Assembly: GCF_000019785.1 (NCBI RefSeq)
Contig: NC_010524.1
Coordinates: 2,728,001-2,792,000 of the forward strand
Source: Leptothrix cholodnii SP-6
Lineage (GTDB): Bacteria > Pseudomonadota > Gammaproteobacteria > Burkholderiales > Burkholderiaceae_C
Direction: 5' to 3'
Length of the DNA: 64,000 nt
Under the pieces are notes generated by a model that had not been told where the DNA came from, did no database searches, and saw only the letters and a list, made by a program, of their open reading frames with translations. Below, piece by piece: positions 1 through 9,167 of this stretch. The position numbers and the translations under genes were made by a program. Each line of letters opens with the position of its first letter. Position 1 is the stretch's first letter.

Positions 1-461
1 ATCCTGGGCTGCGGCAGGCCCATGCCGAGCATCGGCCAGGCCACGCGGTTGATCATCGCCAGATCGAACTCGAGGTAGTAGCCCACCAGCGGCCGGCTGC
101 CGATGAAGTGCATCAGCTGCATCACCGCCTCCTCGGGCTTGAGGCCCTGGGCGACGTCCTGCTCGCGCAGGCGGTGCACCCGCACGCTGTCGGCCGAGAG
201 CTTGCGCTTTTCGGGCCGCACCAGCAGCTCCAGGCGCTCGCTGGTCATGATGCGGTTGCCGACGATGCGCACCGCGCCGATGGCGATGATCTCGTCGCGG
301 CCGACGTCCAGGCCGGTGGTCTCGCAGTCGAGCGCCACCCACTCGTCGGGCGGCGGCTCGTCCCACATGAAACGCAGGCGCTGGTCGCCCAGGTGGTAGA
401 GCAGCCATTCGCGCTTGAGCGCAGCCAGCGCCTGTGCGGGCGACAGGTCGGCGAGCTTCAC
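1..461 (-). CDS. 3'-5' exonuclease, DnaQ-like (partial, C-terminus outside window)
   Basis: Predicted DEDDh-family 3'-5' exonuclease related to the proofreading subunit of DNA polymerase III. About 153 codons are visible and the C-terminus runs off the left edge. Exo I is seen as VALDCETTG (D45 and E47 as metal ligands) and Exo II as GYYLEFDLAMINR (D133). The final DEDDh histidine and aspartate should lie outside the window. The likely start is GTG at 461, which overlaps the stop of the upstream cNMP/CBS/DUF294 gene by a few bases, so the two are probably translationally coupled. That pairing fits a signalling protein co-expressed with a nuclease. The enzyme class is clear. Whether it serves in repair, RNA turnover or an accessory polymerase role cannot be told from this fragment. 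Confidence 0.82.
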   Translation of the reverse strand, partial: MKLADLSPAQALAALKREWLLYHLGDQRLRFMWDEPPPDEWVALDCETTGLDVGRDEIIAIGAVRIVGNRIMTSERLELLVRPEKRKLSADSVRVHRLREQDVAQGLKPEEAVMQLMHFIGSRPLVGYYLEFDLAMINRVAWPMLGMGLPQPR

Positions 462-2308
462 ATCGTGTCCAGGTGGAAGCGGTGGCGCAGCATCGCCTTG
501 AAACGCTTGACCGCGCCGAGCGCGTCCTTCAGCAGATCGCGCTCGAGCGGCGTCAGGGCGCCGAGGTCGACCGTGCCGGTGACCGGCCGGCCCAGGTCCA
601 TCTCGGCCAGCGCGGCCTTCAGGCGCAGCGCCATCAGGTAGTGCAGGCTGTCGGTCAGCTCGGCGCCGGTTTCCTTGGGCAGCTTGCCCATCGCCACCAG
701 CGCCTCGATGCGGTCGACCGTGCCGGTGGCCGCCACGTGCTGCTGCAGCGCGACGGCGCGCACACCGTGCACGAGCGAGAAGATGCCGGCCTTCTTGAGG
801 TGCAGCGCCTCGCGCTCGTCGGTGCCGAGCGTCAGCAGGCGGTTCCACCAGCCGCTGCCTTCGTTGAAGGCGTCGATCGCGGCGACGAAACGCGTCAGCA
901 GCGAATCGTTTTCTCCGACCAGCCCGAAGATCTCGCCGCGCACCTGGTCGAGCAGCGCGTGGTCGCCGCAGACGGCGTGCGCGTCCATGAAGATCGCCAG
1001 CGCCATCAGGCTGTCGCCGTCGGGCAGCTGCAGCCAGCGCCGCACGCGCTGGCCGAACTCGGCCGCCGGGTGACGCCAGTCGGGGTTGCTGACCATGATC
1101 CCGCCAGGGCACTCGGGGTAGCCGAAACCGGCGAGCGCCTGCGAAAAGCGGCTGCAGACATCGGCCAGGTCGGTCGGCGGCGTGTAGCCGTCGCGCAGGA
1201 TCAGGCCGTTGTCCTGGTCGGTGCGCAGCAGCTGCTCGCCGCGGCCCTCGCTGCCCATCACGAACAGGCAGCTGTTGGCGACCAGATCGGCCGGCGCCAC
1301 CAGCTGCCAGGCACGCTCGAACAGCTTGGCGTTGAGCTCCTGAACCAGCCGGGCGATCATGCCCACCCGCGTGCCGCCGCGGTGCAGCAGCGTGATCAGG
1401 CGGGTGATCTGGTGGGCGGCGGCCTCGAGCGCGGCGAGATCCTGCGCCTCCAGGATCTGCAGCGTGATCAGGTAGGAGTGGTTCGACAAAAAGCTCAGCA
1501 GATCGAGCTGTTCGAGCACGCCCACCACCTGCGGGTCGGCACCGCTGCGGTCGATCACGACCACCCGGTGCACCTGGTGGCGGATCATCATCGCCAGTGC
1601 GTCGAACAGGTAGTCGCTCGGCTCGCAGCTCACCAGCCCGAAGGTGGCCAGCTCGCCGACCGGCAATCGGTCGAGCGGCATGCCGTGCAGGATCGCGCGC
1701 TGCAGCCCGGTGGTGGTGAAGATGCCCAGCCGCGACGGCACCGAGGCGTCGTCGCGCACCAGCACGTTGGAGGTGCGGTTGGCGTGGAAGGCCCGCACCA
1801 CCGAGACGATGTCGGTGGCCGCGTCGACGAACACCGGCGCACGCAGGAACACCTCCTGGATGCGCGCCATCGTCAGCGACTGCATCTCGTGCTGGCTCTG
1901 GCGCTCGGACAGCGCGCTCAACTTCTGCGACAGGTCCGAGAACAGCAGCGCCGCGAAGGTGGCGTTGGCGGCGATCAGCTCGGTCACCGTCTGGCGCGCC
2001 AGCTGGTAGGCCACCACCTCCTCGGCCGCCACGAAGCGGCCGTTGACCCGGCCGGTGACCAGCGAGCGGCCGTCGAAGCTGTCGTCGGGCCCGTAGGTGG
2101 CGACCAGCTCGTCGCCCTCGAACTGGCTGACGTGGCCCTTGATGATCACGAACAGGTGCGTCGGCGTGTCGCCGCTCCTGAGCACCGGCTCGCCGGCCGG
2201 AAAGTAGGCGATGTCGACGCTGTGGCGCACCAGCTCACGCTGCGGCGCGTTCAGGCAATCGAAGGGCGAGGCGTTGAAGTTGAAGGCGCTGGGCATGTGT
2301 GGGTGCAC
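458..2308 (-). CDS. cNMP-binding / CBS / DUF294 nucleotidyltransferase-like signalling protein
   Basis: 616-residue cytoplasmic protein with four recognisable parts. An N-terminal cyclic-nucleotide-binding fold (about 20-130) contains FPAGEPVLRSGD and HLFVIIKGHVS. A CBS-domain pair lies at about 150-275. A DUF294 nucleotidyltransferase-like domain (about 300-440) has the signature GSEGRGEQLLRTDQDNG, which keeps the G-S and D-x-D type residues of that superfamily. A DUF294 C-terminal domain follows (about 470-610). No membrane segments are seen. Proteins of this architecture are thought to sense nucleotides or adenylates and often sit next to DnaQ-like exonucleases, as here, where the stop overlaps the exonuclease start. 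The substrate of the transferase domain is unknown for the family. Confidence 0.85.
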   Translation of the reverse strand: MHPHMPSAFNFNASPFDCLNAPQRELVRHSVDIAYFPAGEPVLRSGDTPTHLFVIIKGHVSQFEGDELVATYGPDDSFDGRSLVTGRVNGRFVAAEEVVAYQLARQTVTELIAANATFAALLFSDLSQKLSALSERQSQHEMQSLTMARIQEVFLRAPVFVDAATDIVSVVRAFHANRTSNVLVRDDASVPSRLGIFTTTGLQRAILHGMPLDRLPVGELATFGLVSCEPSDYLFDALAMMIRHQVHRVVVIDRSGADPQVVGVLEQLDLLSFLSNHSYLITLQILEAQDLAALEAAAHQITRLITLLHRGGTRVGMIARLVQELNAKLFERAWQLVAPADLVANSCLFVMGSEGRGEQLLRTDQDNGLILRDGYTPPTDLADVCSRFSQALAGFGYPECPGGIMVSNPDWRHPAAEFGQRVRRWLQLPDGDSLMALAIFMDAHAVCGDHALLDQVRGEIFGLVGENDSLLTRFVAAIDAFNEGSGWWNRLLTLGTDEREALHLKKAGIFSLVHGVRAVALQQHVAATGTVDRIEALVAMGKLPKETGAELTDSLHYLMALRLKAALAEMDLGRPVTGTVDLGALTPLERDLLKDALGAVKRFKAMLRHRFHLDTM

Positions 2309-2334
2309 TCTAAGCGCACGCAGCGTCGACAGGC

Positions 2335-4650
<2,316 letters not shown>

Positions 4651-4856
4651 CTAGCCAGCCGCAGGCCCGCTCCGAATCCTGCCGCCGATGCCAGATCCAT
4701 CACGTCACGACCGCACACCGATCGCGGCGGGTGGGCACCGTGTAGGAGATTCAACTCGTTACACCGTCATCCATCGCCTTACAAGCCGCTGCTAACTGCC
4801 CGACAAGATGCGTCGATCAGATCGGCCAGACAGAGCAGTTCTTCAGTGGGGCCGAG

Positions 4857-5465
4857 ATGCAGTTCCAATCCTTTTCACCCGTGCGCGCAATGAATTTCGA
4901 GAATGACGGCCCCACGCGCGAACGGCGAACCCTTGGCCTGTGGTGCCACGCCGCACTGCTTTGCGGCCTGCTGTGCAGCACCACCGCGATGGCCGAGGAC
5001 CGCAACGACCCCACGCCCCGCAACCTCGGTGACGCTGCCTTGCGGCAGGTGAGTCTCGCCGGCAACGGCGCCGGCCCCCTGTCGGTCGGACTCGATGCCG
5101 TGCCGCTGCTGGAGAGCAACCCCGACGGGCCGCTCGGCGGGCCGGCCGCCAACGACTTCGGCGCCTCCCGCTGGGGCCCCCGGCGCGGCCTGACCGACAC
5201 CAGCGCCTTGGCACCGCGCGGCGCCAACGGCGCTAGCCTCTACGCCTATGTCGACCTCGGCTCGGCCCTGCCGGCGCGCCTGCGCGAACTGATCGGCCAG
5301 CCCGACGGCGGCGTCACGATGGACTTGCGCGGCAGTTCCAGCGCGTTCTCCGGGCCGTCGATGGGATCGATGATGCGCTGGAACAACCGCGACGGCAGCC
5401 AGCTCTCGCTGCGCCTGCGCCGCGGCAAGCTCAGCCTGCAGTACGGCCTGCGCTTCTGGCACTGA
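4857..5465 (+). CDS. secreted hypothetical protein
   Basis: Unrecognised 202-residue protein. A signal peptide is visible: a basic stretch followed by LGLWCHAALLCGLLC and a likely signal peptidase site at AMA-ED, near residue 47 of this reading. The mature part is rich in Gly, Ser, Leu and Pro. It ends with an arginine/leucine-rich region that resembles short beta strands (QLSLRLRRGKLSLQYGLRFWH), with a terminal aromatic residue as in some outer-membrane-associated proteins. ATG at 4857 gives a long pre-sequence, and ATG at 4890 (MNFENDG) is an alternative. It stands alone between divergent ligA and the convergent radical SAM gene. No domain was recognised and no function is proposed. Confidence 0.6.
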   Translation: MQFQSFSPVRAMNFENDGPTRERRTLGLWCHAALLCGLLCSTTAMAEDRNDPTPRNLGDAALRQVSLAGNGAGPLSVGLDAVPLLESNPDGPLGGPAANDFGASRWGPRRGLTDTSALAPRGANGASLYAYVDLGSALPARLRELIGQPDGGVTMDLRGSSSAFSGPSMGSMMRWNNRDGSQLSLRLRRGKLSLQYGLRFWH

Positions 5466-5489
5466 GCCGGCACCGAGCCCGCCGCGCAT

Positions 5490-6533
5490 TCAGGGCAGCG
5501 AGGCGACCGGCCGGATCTCGATGCGCCGCGCCGACGGCGCCAGCTCACGCGCGCGCAGCTGGCCGCAGCCACCCTCCACGTCCTGCCCGGCCGATTGCCG
5601 CAGCTTGGTCAGGATGCCGCGCCGGTGCAGCGTGCGCGCCAGCGCGGCGGCGGCCTCCCACGACGGCCGCGTGTACGGCAGATCGGGCACCGTGTTGTAC
5701 GGAATCATGTTCAGCACCGCGTACTTGCCGTGCAGCAGCCGCACGATGCCCTCGACCTCGTCGGGCCCGTCGTTGATGCCTTCGAGCAGCGTCCACTGGT
5801 ACTGGATCGGGTAGCTGGTGGCGCGTGCATAGGCTTCGGCGCGCTCGACCAGATCGGCCGGGTCCATGCGCGGCGCGCGTGGCAGCAGTTGCGCGCGCAG
5901 ATCGGCCCGCGTGGTGTGCAGCGACAGCGCCAGCGCCGGCTTGACCGGCCCGAGCGGCAGGCGCTCGAACACGCGCGGGTCGCCCACGGTCGAGAACACC
6001 AGGTTCTTGTGGCCGATGGCGCCGGTCGTGCCGAGGAAGTCGATCGCCTCCATCACGTTGTCGAGGTTGTGCGCGGGCTCGCCCATGCCCATGAACACCA
6101 CCTTCTTGACCAGCCGCTGGCGCCGCGCCAGCACCACCTGCGCCACGATCTCGGCGCTGCCGACCTGGCGCAGCAGGCCCTCGCGCCCGGTCATGCAGAA
6201 CACGCAGCCGACCGCGCAGCCGACCTGGGTCGACACGCACAGACCGTCGCGCGGCAGCAACACGCTCTCGACCGTCTGACCATCGGCCAGTTCGACCAGC
6301 AGGCGCGCCGAACCGTCCTCGCCGGGGTGCTGCGAGCGCAGGCGGGCCAGGCCGTCCAGATCGGCCAGCAGCGCCGGCATGGCGTCGCGCACGGCCTGCG
6401 GGAGGAAATCGTCGGGGCGACTGCGGCCACCTTCGGTCGGCAGCACCTGCGCCCAAATCCGCAAAATCCGCTGTTCGTGACAGGGTTTCGCACCTTGGGC
6501 ACGCAGGCGTTGGCGTATGAAATCAATGCGCAT
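5490..6533 (-). CDS. RlmN/Cfr-family radical SAM protein
   Basis: Radical S-adenosylmethionine enzyme of the RlmN/Cfr family, whose characterised members methylate adenosine in 23S rRNA or tRNA. The iron-sulfur motif CxxxCxxC is present as CAVGCVFC, followed by VFMGMGEPAHNLDNV (SAM-binding GEP motif), LALSLHTT and WTLLEGIND. A C-terminal cysteine in GGCGQLRAR matches the position of the methyl-carrying cysteine of the family. Length is 347 residues from ATG at 6533 (MRIDFIRQRLR), and an in-frame ATG at 6557 is possible. The true rlmN of Burkholderiales usually sits next to ndk and pilF, which are not here. This one may therefore be a paralogue, and its substrate is uncertain. Confidence 0.8.
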   Translation of the reverse strand: MRIDFIRQRLRAQGAKPCHEQRILRIWAQVLPTEGGRSRPDDFLPQAVRDAMPALLADLDGLARLRSQHPGEDGSARLLVELADGQTVESVLLPRDGLCVSTQVGCAVGCVFCMTGREGLLRQVGSAEIVAQVVLARRQRLVKKVVFMGMGEPAHNLDNVMEAIDFLGTTGAIGHKNLVFSTVGDPRVFERLPLGPVKPALALSLHTTRADLRAQLLPRAPRMDPADLVERAEAYARATSYPIQYQWTLLEGINDGPDEVEGIVRLLHGKYAVLNMIPYNTVPDLPYTRPSWEAAAALARTLHRRGILTKLRQSAGQDVEGGCGQLRARELAPSARRIEIRPVASLP

Positions 6534-6658
6534 CGAAATAACGTCTGGATGGGGCATGCCAAAAGTAATCGGACGGGCAATACTGGCACAGGCCCTTCAT
6601 GCGCATTTATCACCCCATGCTAGAGTTTATCGAGCCGTCTCCTCGCGTCTGACCTTGC

Positions 6659-8554
6659 ATGCAGAAGAAGCGACCATCCCTTTCATCGTTTCTGATCGGC
6701 TTGGCTGCGGGCGTGCTGCCGCCGCATGTGGCTGCGCTGGAATTCGGCCCCGCGCCCCAAAGCATCGCACTCGGCCAGCCTCTCGATTTCTCGGTGCCGC
6801 TGCGCCTGGAGCCGGGCGAATCGACCGCCCCGGATTGCACCATCGCCGACGTCACGCTCGGCGATGAACACCTGCCGGCGCCGCTGGTGCGAACCCGGCT
6901 CGAACGGACCGATCTGCGGTCGGCGCTGATCCGGGTGACGTCCACCCAGGCAGTCAACGAGCCGCTGGTCACGGTGGAGCTTTCGGTCGGTTGCGGGTCG
7001 CGCATCACGCGTCGGTTCGTGGTGCTGGCCGACCCCTCGCTCGCGCCGGCCGTTGCGCCGGCCGTTGCGCCGTCGGTTGCCGCCCCGCCGGTGGCGTTGC
7101 CGGTGGCCGAGCCGTTGCGCGACGCGCCGCCACCGCCGCGTGCCGCCGTTGCCGCGCCGGCCAGCACGGCGCGAGCCGCGGAGCCCGCGCCTGCGGTTCC
7201 ACGCCCGGCACCCGGCAGCGCGCCACCGGCCACCAGGAAACCGAAGGAAACCCGTGCCGCGCCGGCGCCTCGCACGCGGGCGAGCGAATCCGCCATCGTG
7301 GCACCCGACAGGCCGCGCCTCAGGATGGACGTGGTCGAGCCCACGGCGACGACGGCCAAACCGCTGGCCACCATCGTCGAGGAGGCGCTGCAGGCCATCG
7401 AGGCCGCCGCGCAGTCGGCCAGTTCGGCCGGCGCTGCGGCATCGGCCGCCCCCACCGCGTCGACGCGGATCGCGGCACTCGAAAAGACCGTCCTCGACCT
7501 GCACAAGGAGTCGCAGGTCCAGCGTGAACTGATGCTGCAGATGCAGGCGCAGCTGCTGGCCGCGGAAACAGCCAACCGCTGGGTCATGCCCTTGTCGATC
7601 ATGCTGGTAGGGCTGACGGGCCTGGCCGGCTGGCTGGCCTGGCGGGTGCGACAGCTGCAGCGCGGGGGGCGGTCGGACAACCCGCCGAGCAACTTGCCCG
7701 TGCCGGCGTCAGGCGTGGCCGATGACGAGGCCATCTCCCTGCCGCCGAACTACGACTCGACCAGCCCGCCCAGCGCGAACCTCAACGGCGGATCGCCGCG
7801 CGACGTGTCGATCGAGGAACTGATCGACCTGGAGCAGCAGGCCGAGTTCTTCATCGCGCTGGGCCAGGAGGACTCCGCCGTCGAGCTGCTGACCGACCAT
7901 CTGCGCAACAGCGAAGGCGGCAGCCCGCTGGCCTACCTGAAGCTGCTGGAGATCTACAAGCGCCGGGACGACCGGGCGTCCTACGAGCGCATCCGGGTCG
8001 GCTTCAACCAGCGCTTCAACGCCTACGCGCCGGTCTGGGAGGCCGATCTGCAGGCCGGACTGGTGCTCGAAGACTACCCCGAGGTGATGCAGCAGCTGCA
8101 GAAGGTGTGGCCCCGCCCGCTGGCTGCGATGGCGGAGCTGGGGATGCTGATCTTCCACACCACGCGCGGCGACGTCTTCGATCTGCCCGCCTACCGCGAC
8201 GTGCTGTTCCTGTACGCACTGGCTCGCGACCTGGCCGACCACAACGAGCCGACGATCCAGCGCATCGCCCTGATGTCGCCGCTGCCCGAGGTGTCCGAGT
8301 TCAGCGACACCGCCCAGCATGTGGAACCGGTCGACGATCGCCTGCCGAGCATCGACGCCACCGACAGCGAGCTGCCCACCACGATGGTCGAACTGGTCGA
8401 CCTGGACCTGCATCTGGATCTCGACCTCGACAGCAGCAACACCGTGGAGGTCCAGACCGCCACCGCCATCGACACCGATGAGGTCCCCGAGCTGGACCTG
8501 GACCTGGATCTGTCCGACCCGTTGTATTCCGACCGCAAGATACGGCGGCAGTGA
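6659..8554 (+). CDS. FimV/HubP-like membrane protein without LysM
   Basis: 631-residue inner-membrane protein resembling the FimV/HubP family, which organises cell poles and type IV pilus or secretion machines. An N-terminal signal sequence ends near PPHVAALEF. The N-terminal FimV-like domain (about 25-125) has ALGQPLDFSVPLRLEPGE and a GD-x-LP stretch. A Pro/Ala-rich linker of about 130 residues follows, then a short coiled coil (about 275-305) and one membrane helix (WVMPLSIMLVGLTGLAGWLAW, about 310-330). The cytoplasmic part has helical repeats (about 380-480) with IEELIDLEQQAEFFIALGQ. The C-terminus is very acidic with alternating Leu-Asp. No LysM peptidoglycan-binding domain is visible, unlike canonical FimV. 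It diverges from the radical SAM gene. The family call is from residue pattern only. Confidence 0.72.
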   Translation: MQKKRPSLSSFLIGLAAGVLPPHVAALEFGPAPQSIALGQPLDFSVPLRLEPGESTAPDCTIADVTLGDEHLPAPLVRTRLERTDLRSALIRVTSTQAVNEPLVTVELSVGCGSRITRRFVVLADPSLAPAVAPAVAPSVAAPPVALPVAEPLRDAPPPPRAAVAAPASTARAAEPAPAVPRPAPGSAPPATRKPKETRAAPAPRTRASESAIVAPDRPRLRMDVVEPTATTAKPLATIVEEALQAIEAAAQSASSAGAAASAAPTASTRIAALEKTVLDLHKESQVQRELMLQMQAQLLAAETANRWVMPLSIMLVGLTGLAGWLAWRVRQLQRGGRSDNPPSNLPVPASGVADDEAISLPPNYDSTSPPSANLNGGSPRDVSIEELIDLEQQAEFFIALGQEDSAVELLTDHLRNSEGGSPLAYLKLLEIYKRRDDRASYERIRVGFNQRFNAYAPVWEADLQAGLVLEDYPEVMQQLQKVWPRPLAAMAELGMLIFHTTRGDVFDLPAYRDVLFLYALARDLADHNEPTIQRIALMSPLPEVSEFSDTAQHVEPVDDRLPSIDATDSELPTTMVELVDLDLHLDLDLDSSNTVEVQTATAIDTDEVPELDLDLDLSDPLYSDRKIRRQ

Positions 8555-8558
8555 CCCC

Positions 8559-8577
8559 TTGCCGGCCTGGCCGGCAA
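8559..8577. terminator. hairpin between convergent genes
   Basis: Palindrome TTGCCGG-CCTGG-CCGGCAA in the 31-bp gap between the convergent FimV-like and thioredoxin-like genes. Its position suits a bidirectional terminator, but neither side has a strong T-run. Confidence 0.4.
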
Positions 8578-8585
8578 AGCGTGAA

Positions 8586-9083
8586 TCACGACTTGGCGGG
8601 GGCGTTTTCCGCCACCTTCCTGAAAAACTCGAAGATCCCCGAGTCGCCCATCCGCCTCGCATTCGACAACTCGCCCGCCCGCGTCGAGTAGATCACCTCA
8701 CCGGCCGGTGATACCAGGACGGCCGCCGGAATGCCTTTCTTGGTCGGGTTGCCGTACTGCGTGGTCAGGTCGAGATTGCGGTTGAAATTGCCCACGTCCA
8801 CCTTGACCGTCACGAACTCCTTGGCCATCAGTTCGGCGTTGCGGGTGGTTTTCAGGGATTTGTCGAGCGCACGGCAGTCCTCGCACCAGTTGGCGCCGAA
8901 GATCACCAGCGCCGGCAGATTGGCGGCCCGGGCGCTGGCCAAGGCCTGGGCGACATCTTTCCGGGCATCGGCGGCTTCGTCGTAGGGCGGCGGACCGGCA
9001 GGCCGGCCGACCCCCGAAAACCACAGCGCGGCGCCCCCGAGCAACAAGACGGCGGCAATCGGGGCGAGGATGCGGAGCTTCAT
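8586..9083 (-). CDS. periplasmic thioredoxin-like protein
   Basis: 165-residue thioredoxin-fold protein with an N-terminal signal or anchor (KLRILAPIAAVLLLGGAALWF) that places the domain in the periplasm. The redox motif is FGANWCEDC with C67 and C70, as in DsbD-gamma/DsbE-like thiol reductases. The cis-proline region is seen as GIPAAVLVSPAGEVIY. Likely role: reducing or isomerising disulfides, or supplying reductant in the periplasm. It lies alone between the convergent FimV-like gene and the helicase on the same strand (84-bp gap), so no pathway partner is indicated. ATG at 9083 is a clear start just before the signal sequence. Confidence 0.85.
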   Translation of the reverse strand: MKLRILAPIAAVLLLGGAALWFSGVGRPAGPPPYDEAADARKDVAQALASARAANLPALVIFGANWCEDCRALDKSLKTTRNAELMAKEFVTVKVDVGNFNRNLDLTTQYGNPTKKGIPAAVLVSPAGEVIYSTRAGELSNARRMGDSGIFEFFRKVAENAPAKS

Positions 9084-9167
9084 GACAGTGCGTGGGCCCG
9101 ACCCACGATGGAATTGAACGGCAGCGCGAGTGTGCCGGGCCCTCGTGCCAGGCGCGACCCGGCGCCG

